A stretch of DNA of 18,005 nucleotides from CAYTAP01 sp964435775 (GTDB taxonomy: Bacteria > Planctomycetota > Phycisphaerae > Tepidisphaerales > Tepidisphaeraceae): positions 1-18,005 of the forward strand of contig CAYTAP010000085.1 in the NCBI GenBank assembly GCA_964435775.1. The letters are read 5' to 3'. Under the pieces are notes generated by a model. The model was not told where the DNA came from and made no database searches. It was given only the letters and a program-made list of their open reading frames with translations. Within the stretch, counting starts at the first letter, position 1. Every line of letters begins with the position of its first letter. A program made the position numbers and the translations under genes. Positions 7,886-14,720 of the stretch are shown in pieces.

Positions 7886-7978
7886 ATGATTGACGATGCG
7901 CATCGTGCGTCGATGGGGTGATTGTGCGGCGAAACGTCAATCATTTCCAGCGCGCCAAGGCGCAAGGGATGAAATGAT
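7886..7978 (+). promoter_or_regulatory. Structured rsfS leader with mutually exclusive hairpins
   Basis: Three segments compete. ATGATTGACG (7886-7895) pairs exactly with CGTCAATCAT (7935-7944). The overlapping ATCATTTC (7940-7947) pairs exactly with GAAATGAT (7971-7978), covering both ATG codons and enclosing the AAGGGA Shine-Dalgarno. A small GCGCC/GGCGC hairpin (7952-7956 with 7959-7963) sits inside the second stem. A 14-base perfect palindrome ACGATGCGCATCGT (7893-7906) overlaps the first segment. The arrangement could switch translation of rsfS or be an operator between divergent genes. That is inference from complementarity only. Confidence 0.4.
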
Positions 7979-8552
7979 GTATTCTGATGACGCGTGTGAA
8001 GTGTACCGGAGGTCAACCATCGCCACGAAACAACCCAAAAAGACAAAGACTAAGTCCCCCGCCGATCCCGCCCGCGCGCTGGCGATCGCGATCGCGCGGC
8101 TCGCCAGCGACATGCACTGCAGCGCCGTCGCTGTGCTCGATGTCCGGCATTTGTCCCCCGTCACCGATTATTTCGTTCTGGCGACGGGCACGAGCACCAC
8201 GCAGATGCGCGCCGTCGCGTACAGCGCCGCGGAAGTGGCCGCCGATCACGATTACAAGGCGCTGGCGATGTCCGGCGACGATGGCGACACGTGGATCGTC
8301 GTCGATTTCGTACACGTTGTGATGCACGTGTTCAATGAGGAATCCCGTCAGTTTTACGATCTTGACGCCCTGTGGGGTGATGCGCCGAAGACACCCTGGG
8401 AGCCCAAGGCGGCCAAGCGCACTCCATCCGCCCCATCCGCAACCAAACCAAAACGCCCGCAAGCGCCGCGCGCCAAAAAGACCGCAGCGCGCCCCGCCGG
8501 TTCCAAGTCGCGCAAACGGATCGATCATTCACCCGAAAACGCCTCGGAGTAG
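7977..8552 (+). CDS. rsfS: Ribosomal silencing factor RsfS (DUF143)
   Basis: Binds ribosomal protein uL14 of the large subunit and blocks subunit joining, lowering translation in starvation. The DUF143 domain is clear: ALAIAIARLASDM, AVLDVRHLSPVTDYFVLATGTS, DTWIVVDFVHVVMHVF and FYDLDALWGDAP, ending near 8390. A Lys/Arg/Ala/Pro-rich tail of about 50 residues follows, which typical RsfS lacks. The start is uncertain. ATG 7977 has AAGGGA seven bases before it (ATG 7974 is adjacent), but both lie in a potential hairpin. The strongest Shine-Dalgarno, GGAGG at 8008-8012, sits six bases before an in-frame ATC at 8019. Its last 28 bases overlap the end of the convergent BshC-like gene. No nadD or mrdA-type neighbour is present. 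Confidence 0.92.
   Translation: MYSDDACEVYRRSTIATKQPKKTKTKSPADPARALAIAIARLASDMHCSAVAVLDVRHLSPVTDYFVLATGTSTTQMRAVAYSAAEVAADHDYKALAMSGDDGDTWIVVDFVHVVMHVFNEESRQFYDLDALWGDAPKTPWEPKAAKRTPSAPSATKPKRPQAPRAKKTAARPAGSKSRKRIDHSPENASE
8008..8012 (+). promoter_or_regulatory. Strong Shine-Dalgarno GGAGG preceding an ATC codon in rsfS
   Basis: GGAGG is ideally spaced, six bases before ATC at 8019, and there is no ATG, GTG or TTG at that spacing. Either rsfS initiates at a non-canonical ATC, giving a protein beginning (M)ATKQPKKTKTK, or the match is coincidental within the coding region that starts at 7977. Confidence 0.35.
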
Positions 8553-10042
8553 CGCGCGATGATCCGCTCCAGCCGCTCGCGAGGTTGCAGCGCATAAAAC
8601 AATTCGCGGTTGAACAAAACCTCGTCCAGTTCCGACTGCCGGTTGGCGTCGTTGAGACGTTGCTCCCATTCCTGGATGCGCGGATCGCCCGCCAGGGCCG
8701 AATCAAGCTGCTGATGCAGCGCATAAAACGCCATCCGGCGATCCAATGACCGCGGAGGCAGCGCATCAATCTGATCGATCAACCGCCTCTTCCCCTCACC
8801 GAGCAGCCGGTGCCGGAGCTGATGCCCTTCATGCACCACGCACGGAACGCATGCCCGTGATCGCCCCAATGCCTGCGGGAAGATCAGCGTCGCCGTCGTC
8901 ACGGCGAATCGGGGCGCCGGCAGATCAAAATGAGATACGATCAGATGATCGAGCACCTGGTCATAGCGCCCCCCGCCGATCCCATGCACAAACTGGTCGG
9001 CCACCAACAGACGCAGGAACAATGTGAGCGTCAACGCGCGGGGTGAAAGCCGCAATTGATTGCGCGTCAGGAACCGGTGCAACCGATTCGCCGCCTCCCA
9101 TCCGTCGGCCGATGGATCAAAGACAAAGCTGTCGCCCCCGCGCGCCTCCAGCCGCCACGGACGACCCTCCCCATGAACCACGCCGCGCGTGCGGCTCCCA
9201 TCCTCCAGATGATCCAGCCAGAACGGCACTTCGATGTTCGGCAACTCCATCTTCAAATCAGGCATCGGGCGCATCGTCGTTTTCAATCGATGCCGCCGCC
9301 GATAATCGTCCAGCGCCGCATTGTACTGCGTGCCAAACTGATGCGCCCGCGCCAGCAGATGATGGGCGAAGACCAGGTACGGCTCACTGTGCCAAAGCGT
9401 TGACGTCACCAGCGCATGATGACGCAGCCCGAGTTCCCAATCCAGCGCATGCCCGGCGTTGGTCAAGGCGTGGGGCAGGCGAGGCGTCTCAAGGACCAGC
9501 CGCCGCAGCGAATCCAGATATGAACCGAGCATGGGCGCAAACGCCCAACTCGATTGCGCCACATCAAGCTGCTCGCGGATTTGATGCAGATGTCGCGGCG
9601 ACGGCGATGCGAGCAGCCCGCACCACGCGGCCTGCGTCAACTCCGGGTCATCCGTGATCGGGCTTGAATAACCAGGCCAGCGCAACGCCAGGTGCTTGGG
9701 TTCATCCGTATCAACCGCGAAGTGATACGCCTCCCCCCCGCCGGCCGTCGCCGCCGCGTGAATCAACGCATTCTTCGCCCAGACGCCCGGATGGTGCAGT
9801 TCCGTCTGATGCCCCGTCGCGATCAAGAGACGCTCATCATCCGTGTGCCCGATCCAATGCCGCTGACGACGCCGCAATTCAGCCAGCGGCACGCCCTGCA
9901 CCAGCACATCATCGGCCGCATGAAGCATGCGATGGTTGTCCCGCGCATCCTCCAGGAACCGCATCGGCTCCGGCCATAGAAGAACCTCCCCGTCCTTGGC
10001 GGGCGCTTTCCAATCCGGATAGGTCTCCTGAGCAGTGGGCAT
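8525..10042 (-). CDS. BshC-like conserved protein of unknown function
   Basis: A 505-aa cytoplasmic protein with no signal peptide or membrane segment. The motif ATGHQTELHHPGVWAKN (75-91) resembles the TGQQ...P...K motif of BshC, the cysteine-adding enzyme of bacillithiol synthesis. FAVDTDEPKHL (108-118) could be its partner strand. A second conserved-looking block, RALTLTLFLRLLVADQF followed by VHGIGGGRYDQV (335-363), is one I associate with uncharacterised planctomycete proteins. Length is close to BshC (about 540). It starts nine bases after the stop of the upstream GT2 gene, so the two are co-transcribed, and it ends inside the 3' end of rsfS. bshA and bshB are not in the window, although the adjacent gene encodes a glycosyltransferase of a different family. 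I regard BshC-like as a fold hint, not a function. Confidence 0.6.
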   Translation of the reverse strand: MPTAQETYPDWKAPAKDGEVLLWPEPMRFLEDARDNHRMLHAADDVLVQGVPLAELRRRQRHWIGHTDDERLLIATGHQTELHHPGVWAKNALIHAAATAGGGEAYHFAVDTDEPKHLALRWPGYSSPITDDPELTQAAWCGLLASPSPRHLHQIREQLDVAQSSWAFAPMLGSYLDSLRRLVLETPRLPHALTNAGHALDWELGLRHHALVTSTLWHSEPYLVFAHHLLARAHQFGTQYNAALDDYRRRHRLKTTMRPMPDLKMELPNIEVPFWLDHLEDGSRTRGVVHGEGRPWRLEARGGDSFVFDPSADGWEAANRLHRFLTRNQLRLSPRALTLTLFLRLLVADQFVHGIGGGRYDQVLDHLIVSHFDLPAPRFAVTTATLIFPQALGRSRACVPCVVHEGHQLRHRLLGEGKRRLIDQIDALPPRSLDRRMAFYALHQQLDSALAGDPRIQEWEQRLNDANRQSELDEVLFNRELFYALQPRERLERIIARYSEAFSGE

Positions 10043-10051
10043 CGGATCATC

Positions 10052-10795
10052 TTACCCGCTACACCCACATCCCGCCCCTGCGCGCGCCGAATCATGCGCG
10101 CCGAGATCAGCGGTTTCCCGTTTCAGCACTTCCATGTAATGCTGCAGCCGATGCGTCGCATCGTCCAGCATCCCGCCGAAATGTCTCGTGGGGTCCTTGT
10201 AGATCAGTCGCACCGGAATCTCCTTGATGCGCAACCCCGCCTTGTAAGCCCGCGGCCAAAGCTGCATCGGAAAGGCATACCCCCGCTCCGTGAGGCGCAG
10301 CCCCCTCATCGCGCTGACCCGATGCGCCTTGTACCCGCAAAACGTGTCTGTAAGGTTCCAGCCAAACAACTCGTTGATCGTCGCCGTGATCGTCGCGTTG
10401 ATCGAGCGTCGGTCCCCCGGCGGCAGATCGTTGTCTTCCGACGGCTTGAGATACCGCGAACCGCTGATCAGATCCCATTGATCCTTGCCGATGGCGCGAA
10501 TGAAGTCGGGAATTCGCCTGGGCTCATGCTGCTCATCGCAGTCCATCGTGATGACCCAGTCGTATCCGTTGACGTCGGCGTATTGAAAGGCGTCAATGAG
10601 GCTTTGGCCGTACCCTTCGTTCTTTTCATGCCGGATCAGTTGAATGTCAGCGCGGGACGCCAGCAATTCCGCCGTGCCGTCGCTGCTCCCATCATCAATG
10701 ACCAATATTTCCCGATGATATCGGACCACCTGGTCTAGAACGGCATTGACGTATTTCAACTCATTGTAAACCGGAATGGCGATAAGCAGCCTCAA
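10052..10795 (-). CDS. Family 2 glycosyltransferase, DPM1-like
   Basis: A 247-aa GT-A transferase with IPVYNE (7-12), LVIDDGSSDGT (31-41), the metal-binding stretch MDCDEQHEP (84-92), then ISGSRY and FCGYKAHRV. No transmembrane helix is visible, so it is likely a soluble dolichyl- or polyprenyl-phosphate-sugar-synthase-like enzyme at the inner membrane surface. The start is TTG at 10795, preceded at six bases by AGGAG. A TTG further upstream at 10816 has no such site. The C-terminus ends in a Gly/Cys-rich GAGCGCSG, which is unusual. It is the first gene of an operon with the BshC-like gene and has a good promoter. Sugar and acceptor cannot be told from sequence. Confidence 0.88.
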   Translation of the reverse strand: MRLLIAIPVYNELKYVNAVLDQVVRYHREILVIDDGSSDGTAELLASRADIQLIRHEKNEGYGQSLIDAFQYADVNGYDWVITMDCDEQHEPRRIPDFIRAIGKDQWDLISGSRYLKPSEDNDLPPGDRRSINATITATINELFGWNLTDTFCGYKAHRVSAMRGLRLTERGYAFPMQLWPRAYKAGLRIKEIPVRLIYKDPTRHFGGMLDDATHRLQHYMEVLKRETADLGAHDSARAGAGCGCSG

Positions 10796-10801
10796 TATCA
10801 A

Positions 10802-10806
10802 CTCCT
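10802..10806 (-). promoter_or_regulatory. Shine-Dalgarno AGGAG selecting a TTG start
   Basis: AGGAG on the minus strand lies six bases before TTG 10795. It decides that codon over the longer TTG start at 10816. Confidence 0.65.
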
Positions 10807-10860
10807 GAAAACCCAAAATACCACACGCCGCCGACCAGCCAATGGACCAACCGACGGTTG

Positions 10861-10889
10861 ATACTAGAACTGCTCAATTGGTCGGTCAA
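10861..10889 (-). promoter_or_regulatory. Sigma70-like promoter of the GT2/BshC-like operon, within palindromes
   Basis: On the minus strand TTGACC (10889-10884), a 17-base spacer and TAGTAT (10866-10861) form a good promoter. The transcript would start near 10853 with a leader of about 58 bases. Short dyads cover it: AACCG-A-CGGTT (10849-10859), TCGGT-CA-ACCGA across the -35, and GACCAA (10845-10850) with TTGGTC (10878-10883). These could be operator half-sites. The rest of the intergenic stretch up to 11093 shows no gene and no clear plus-strand promoter. Confidence 0.55.
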
Positions 10890-11093
10890 CCGATAATTGC
10901 AACCCCCTCAAACCCCCTGTCTCATGGCCCCAAACGACTCACGGTGAATTTGGAATGAACCGCGTCCAGACGTTATGCTTGCGAAGTTGCCTCAGCCGTC
11001 GGCGATCTTGGTGACCCGGCCGATGATGGCGGGATCGGACCGGCGACGCTCCGCCGCACCGTGGTCATGGCGACTTGAATCAGGCCCATTCTC

Positions 11094-12773
11094 ATGCCGA
11101 CAAGCCATGCGACAAAGAACCAGGAAGCGATCAATCCGCCTCTTTCCCAACCGCACGCCCACGACCGCCGCGCCTGCAACCACCTCATTGAGCTGATCGA
11201 CCGCTATCGCTGGTGGGTCTTCGCCGCACTGATTGTCCTTTATCTGGCCGGGTTCAACGGACAATGGCACGTCGAACCGGACAGCGCCCTGTACCTCACC
11301 ATCGCCCGCAACCTCGCCACCGGCCAGGGATACACCTATCACGGCCAGGTGGATCACCTCGCCTATCCCGGCTGGCCGATGATGGTCGCGGCGACCTTCC
11401 GCCTCTTCGGCATCGGCAACCTCTGGCCGGCCCATGCCCTGATGCTTCTCTTCGCATTTCTTTCCCTTGGCCTCACCTATCGCCTCATCCATCTCCATGC
11501 CGACCGCCCCACAGCGGTGGCGACGACGGCCTTGCTCGGTTTCAACGTCTGCTTCTATCAGTACACCTACCAGTTGCGCAACGACATGCCCTTCCTCGTC
11601 GGCGTGCTCGTATTTCTCGTCGGCTACGAACAACTGATCCAGCGCGAGCGCCGCGCGCATCGGCAGACCGCCCCCCTCGAATACAACGCCGAACGGACGT
11701 ACCCCCCAGCCAGGCCCGGCCAACGATGGACGGACTGGCTCTTCATGCTCGGCGGGCTGGGCCTCGCCGTGATCATGCGCCCTACGATGATCGCGCTGGT
11801 CGGGTGCATCGCAATGGCCGCTCTTTATTCCACCATCACACGGCGCGGACATTGGCGGCGGCTGATGGTGGCCGGGCTGGTCCTGCTCGCGGTCGCCGCA
11901 TTCTTCTGGATGGACCCGCGCCACCAGTCGGGAGGCGCCTCGCTCGGCGGCTACGAGGACGACATGATGGGGATCTTCACCCGCCAGGACCGCCTTCTCG
12001 CCACGGCGTCCAAAGCCGTTCACGAATACATTCCCCAATTGCTCCGTTCAACGACCGCCGCCTCCTTCGGACATGAACTCGGACCCGGTTTGAACGTGGT
12101 GGGGACACTTCTGCTGCTGGCGCTGGGCATTCACCTGATCCGTCGCCGCCCGCTCTGGGGATTGTGGATCGCCGCGACCGTGGGCATGATGCTGCTGACG
12201 ATCCCGCGAGACCGCTATTTTCTCCCCGTCCTCCCCCTGCTTGCCTTTGCGTGGTGGCGGTTCATCGTCTGGCTCAACCGCCGCTCGAGCTTCAGTTGGG
12301 GCAATATCCTTTTCTGTTTGCTCCTGGCGACATGGCTCGGGCCAAACACGGTCAAGACGATCAACGCCGCCATTCAGCAACACCGCACGCCTTTTCTTCA
12401 CCACTACAAAAGCGGCAAGCTCGACCACATCGCGCAGTTCGCGCATGCCCTGGCCAAGCTCCCCCAACCTCCAGGGCGCATCCTGATGGCGCCCGAGGGG
12501 CTTGGGCGCATCCTCACCTATTACAGCGGGCTGTATGTGCTCGATTACTGGCAATATCCCCCTGATTTTCCCCCCGGCGTCCAGGTCTATTGCATTTTCC
12601 CCCCCGATCCCAAAAACGATAAGCTGCAACATTGGATCGACGAGCACCATGCGCTGGTCGCCCCGGCGTTGTTGACGGTCAAACGAAGCGACCGCGCGCA
12701 TCCCAAGCTTCAACCCTGGGCGCTGCACCGCCTGCGCCCACCCGCAACGACCACGAGCCCGACGACACCATGA
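11094..12773 (+). CDS. Polytopic PMT/ArnT-like (GT39/GT83-type) glycosyltransferase
   Basis: A 559-aa inner-membrane enzyme that probably moves a sugar from a polyprenyl-phosphate donor to an extracytoplasmic acceptor. After a hydrophilic N-terminus and a first helix (about 40-54), it has the loop EPDSALYLTIARNL (61-74). There an acidic residue next to the membrane is the family's expected catalytic site. It continues with GQGYTYHGQ and YPGWPMM, as in PMT_2/ArnT proteins. Eight or more further hydrophobic segments follow up to about residue 420, and a soluble C-terminal domain occupies the last 135 residues. The start ATG 11094 lacks a good Shine-Dalgarno, so the N-terminus is uncertain. The stop overlaps the next gene's start as ATGA, indicating translational coupling. 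Substrate is unknown. Confidence 0.83.
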   Translation: MPTSHATKNQEAINPPLSQPHAHDRRACNHLIELIDRYRWWVFAALIVLYLAGFNGQWHVEPDSALYLTIARNLATGQGYTYHGQVDHLAYPGWPMMVAATFRLFGIGNLWPAHALMLLFAFLSLGLTYRLIHLHADRPTAVATTALLGFNVCFYQYTYQLRNDMPFLVGVLVFLVGYEQLIQRERRAHRQTAPLEYNAERTYPPARPGQRWTDWLFMLGGLGLAVIMRPTMIALVGCIAMAALYSTITRRGHWRRLMVAGLVLLAVAAFFWMDPRHQSGGASLGGYEDDMMGIFTRQDRLLATASKAVHEYIPQLLRSTTAASFGHELGPGLNVVGTLLLLALGIHLIRRRPLWGLWIAATVGMMLLTIPRDRYFLPVLPLLAFAWWRFIVWLNRRSSFSWGNILFCLLLATWLGPNTVKTINAAIQQHRTPFLHHYKSGKLDHIAQFAHALAKLPQPPGRILMAPEGLGRILTYYSGLYVLDYWQYPPDFPPGVQVYCIFPPDPKNDKLQHWIDEHHALVAPALLTVKRSDRAHPKLQPWALHRLRPPATTTSPTTP

Positions 12774-13546
12774 AAATCAGCATCATCACCCCCAGCTACA
12801 ACCAATCCCGCTATCTCCGGCAGACGATGCACTGCGTCCTCTCGCAGGCGGGTGATTTCGACCTGGAATGGCTGGTCATCGACGGCGGATCGACCGACGG
12901 CACCGTCGAACTGCTCCGCTCCTGTCCCGACCCGCGCCTCAAGTGGATCAGTGAAAAAGACAACGGACAATCCGACGCCGTCAACAAGGGCCTCGCGCGG
13001 GCGACCGGCGACATCATCGGATGGATCAACAGTGATGACCTCTACACGAGCGGCGCGCTGGCGGCGGTTGCGCGGGCATTCACGCAACACCCCGGCATCG
13101 CGTGGCTGGCCGGGCGATGCGCGATCATCGACGGGAACAACCGGGTCATCCGCCCGGGCATCACGCGATACAAGAACAACCAGTTGAAGCGATACGGCTA
13201 TCGGCGGCTGCTCATCCAGAATCCCTTCAGCCAACCGGCGGTTTTCTGGCGTCGCGGCTTTGGCGAAGGCGTCGGCCCGCTCGATGTTTCGCTCCATCAC
13301 GCGATGGATTATGATCTGTGGCTCCGCATGGCCAGGCGGGCCGACCCCTTTCTCCTGCCCAAAACGCTCGCCCTCTTTCGCATCCACGCCACAAGCAAAT
13401 CCGGCACACAAACCGCCGAGCGTTTCGCCGAGCAATACCACGCCGCCGCGCCCCACATCCATGATCGCCGCACCCGCCTGGCGCATTGGCTCAACAACCA
13501 GAAAATCATCTGGGCCTATCGCGCCCTGGCGCTCATGGGGCGATGA
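12770..13546 (+). CDS. Family 2 glycosyltransferase, WcaA-like
   Basis: A 258-aa GT-A enzyme with ISIITPSYNQSRYL (3-16), LVIDGGSTDGT (35-45), an NGQSDAVNKGL motif (65-75) and the metal-binding GWINSDDLY (84-92). An acceptor-side block, MDYDLWLRMA, follows near residue 180. This DGGSTDGT/NSDD pattern is common in glycan-assembly transferases that add one sugar to a lipid-linked or surface glycan. There are no membrane segments. It starts at an ATG sharing four bases with the upstream stop (ATGA), so its translation is coupled to the polytopic transferase. The two may act on the same glycan, one on each side of the membrane. Specificity is unknown. Confidence 0.9.
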   Translation: MKISIITPSYNQSRYLRQTMHCVLSQAGDFDLEWLVIDGGSTDGTVELLRSCPDPRLKWISEKDNGQSDAVNKGLARATGDIIGWINSDDLYTSGALAAVARAFTQHPGIAWLAGRCAIIDGNNRVIRPGITRYKNNQLKRYGYRRLLIQNPFSQPAVFWRRGFGEGVGPLDVSLHHAMDYDLWLRMARRADPFLLPKTLALFRIHATSKSGTQTAERFAEQYHAAAPHIHDRRTRLAHWLNNQKIIWAYRALALMGR

Positions 13547-13560
13547 TCCCTCGCGAAAGC

Positions 13561-13598
13561 CGTTCGCCACAAAGGCGCGAAGGCACAAAGAAGACGAA
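13561..13598 (+). repeat. Purine-rich intergenic repeat, copy 1
   Basis: A run built on CGCCACAAAGGCGCGAAGG followed by CACAAAGAAG, starting 14 bases after the GT2 stop. It is related to the inverted copy at 13768-13828 and the copy at 17880-17960. It reads FATKARRHKE in one frame, a translation often seen in spurious ORFs of environmental genomes. Bases 13599-13767 between the two copies hold only one weak dyad, AGAGTGGAG (13646-13654) with CTCCACTCT (13688-13696), and no gene I can support. Confidence 0.75.
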
Positions 13599-13767
13599 TG
13601 CGGACAAAGGATGCGGAACGCGAAATGGGTCCACGAATGGACGGGAGAGTGGAGGGCTGAACGACTATCGAGCCGGTCTGTTCTCTACTCCACTCTACTG
13701 AACAAAGATCCGGCCGTGCCGTGCCGCGCAGGACCGTACTGCCCGCAATCAGTCCCCGTCGCCAAGC

Positions 13768-13828
13768 GCCTCTTTGTGTCTTTGCGACTTCGTGGCGAAT
13801 CGCTTTTCCCTCCGTGTTCTCCGTGGTG
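13768..13828 (-). repeat. Purine-rich intergenic repeat, copy 2 (inverted)
   Basis: Read on the minus strand it carries CACCACGGAG-AACACGGAG, a nine-base-period unit, then a GGGAAAAGC linker, ATTCGCCACGAAG, and TCGCAAAGACACAAAGAGG. The first unit and the ATTCGCCACGAAG block both recur exactly at 17920-17956. It lies ten bases beyond the stop of the DUF4198 gene. Confidence 0.8.
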
Positions 13829-13838
13829 AGCTCAGTCT

Positions 13839-14642
13839 TTACTCCCCACAACACGGGCAGATCGCCGGAACGAAGATCGTCAGCGTCGCCGAGTACTTCG
13901 TGGCGTCATACCCTTTGCCCTTGTCATTGGAATCCTCATGGTGGGCGACAATCAAATAATAGTTGGCGTCCTTCGGCTCGAACGTCGCCATGCCCTTGCC
14001 GTCGGTCTTGCGGTCGTAATCCGGATCAAACCCCTCTTTCAGTTTCGTGCCGCGCGGGATGAAAGAGACGACCGTATCAGCCAGCGGCTTGCCTTTGTAG
14101 AGCAACTGCACCTTGATCGGCACGCCCGGCCCCATTGGCGTGATGGGATGCGCCTGCGGTATCAATTCGAGAGGGCTTCCCAGCGCGCGATCAAAACCTT
14201 TCGTGAACATCGACACATGATCGAGCTTCTCGGTGGCCAGAAAAAAGGACTTGGCGCAATGGATCGACCGCATCGGCGCATAGTCAACCACCTTGTCGGA
14301 CGTCTGCGACACCATATATAAACCGGCTTTGTCCGGAACAAACTTCGTCGTCCAATACCCTTCCCTGGGCGCATATCCCTGGTCCGTCAACGTGCTCTTG
14401 AGGTCATACACCCTGCCGTCCGGATCGATCACCTGGAACGTGCTGCTTTCCAGGGATGCCTTGCCGGCCAGTTTGAAGTCGCGATGCCCGTTGCCGTGAT
14501 TCCCAAGCATCAAGTCGAGATGGATCGCATCACCCACCCGAACGATGTTGGTGTTCGTCTGCACCCATGTGTCATGGGCAAACGCCACAGCGGCAACGAG
14601 CAACATTAAAACGGCAATAGCGCAAAATCGTGGAAATTTCAT
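13839..14642 (-). CDS. Exported DUF4198 protein, probable metal-related periplasmic protein
   Basis: A 267-aa exported protein of the DUF4198 type, a family that includes the NikK-like component associated with nickel/cobalt uptake. The signal peptide (1-22) ends VAFA, so the mature protein would begin HDTW with an N-terminal histidine. In this family that residue is a plausible metal ligand. The C-terminal half has the family look: PIKVQLLYKGKPL, SFIPRG, KTDGKGMATFEP and YYLIVAHHE. It ends in CPCCGE (262-267), an extra cysteine cluster. ATG 14642 is chosen because AAAGGA lies six bases upstream. ATGs at 14648, 14657 and 14663 are alternatives. It follows the prepilin gene by 78 bases and may share its transcript. 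Metal identity is not shown. Confidence 0.78.
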   Translation of the reverse strand: MKFPRFCAIAVLMLLVAAVAFAHDTWVQTNTNIVRVGDAIHLDLMLGNHGNGHRDFKLAGKASLESSTFQVIDPDGRVYDLKSTLTDQGYAPREGYWTTKFVPDKAGLYMVSQTSDKVVDYAPMRSIHCAKSFFLATEKLDHVSMFTKGFDRALGSPLELIPQAHPITPMGPGVPIKVQLLYKGKPLADTVVSFIPRGTKLKEGFDPDYDRKTDGKGMATFEPKDANYYLIVAHHEDSNDKGKGYDATKYSATLTIFVPAICPCCGE

Positions 14643-14648
14643 GGTCAT

Positions 14649-14654
14649 TCCTTT
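14649..14654 (-). promoter_or_regulatory. Shine-Dalgarno AAAGGA selecting the DUF4198 start
   Basis: AAAGGA sits six bases before ATG 14642. This supports the start directly ahead of the signal peptide rather than the three nearby upstream ATGs. Confidence 0.6.
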
Positions 14655-14673
14655 CATGTTCAATGAGCAACGC

Positions 14674-14720
14674 CGCCGGGCATCAGCATCAGCCGGCGCG
14701 ACCGCTCAACCATTTGGTTG
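14674..14720 (-). other. Two small hairpins between prepilin and DUF4198 genes
   Basis: Just after the prepilin stop lies CAACCA-TT-TGGTTG (14707-14720), a perfect six-pair hairpin. It is followed by CGCCGG (14674-14679) with CCGGCG (14693-14698). There is no T-tract, so these are not clear terminators. They might modulate read-through or mRNA decay. Confidence 0.3.

Noticed and set aside
10992..12038. 348-codon minus-strand open frame
   Set aside because: Antisense to the PMT-like glycosyltransferase. Its product is rich in Asp/Glu/Gly/His with no known fold, whereas the plus strand encodes membrane helices and a conserved catalytic loop.
12710..13588. 292-codon minus-strand open frame
   Set aside because: Antisense shadow of the WcaA-like GT2, which has unmistakable motifs.
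13547..13838. Possible short genes between the GT2 and DUF4198 stops
   Set aside because: All open frames here read through the purine-rich repeats and give the familiar spurious FATKARRHKE-type peptides. There is no Shine-Dalgarno or domain.
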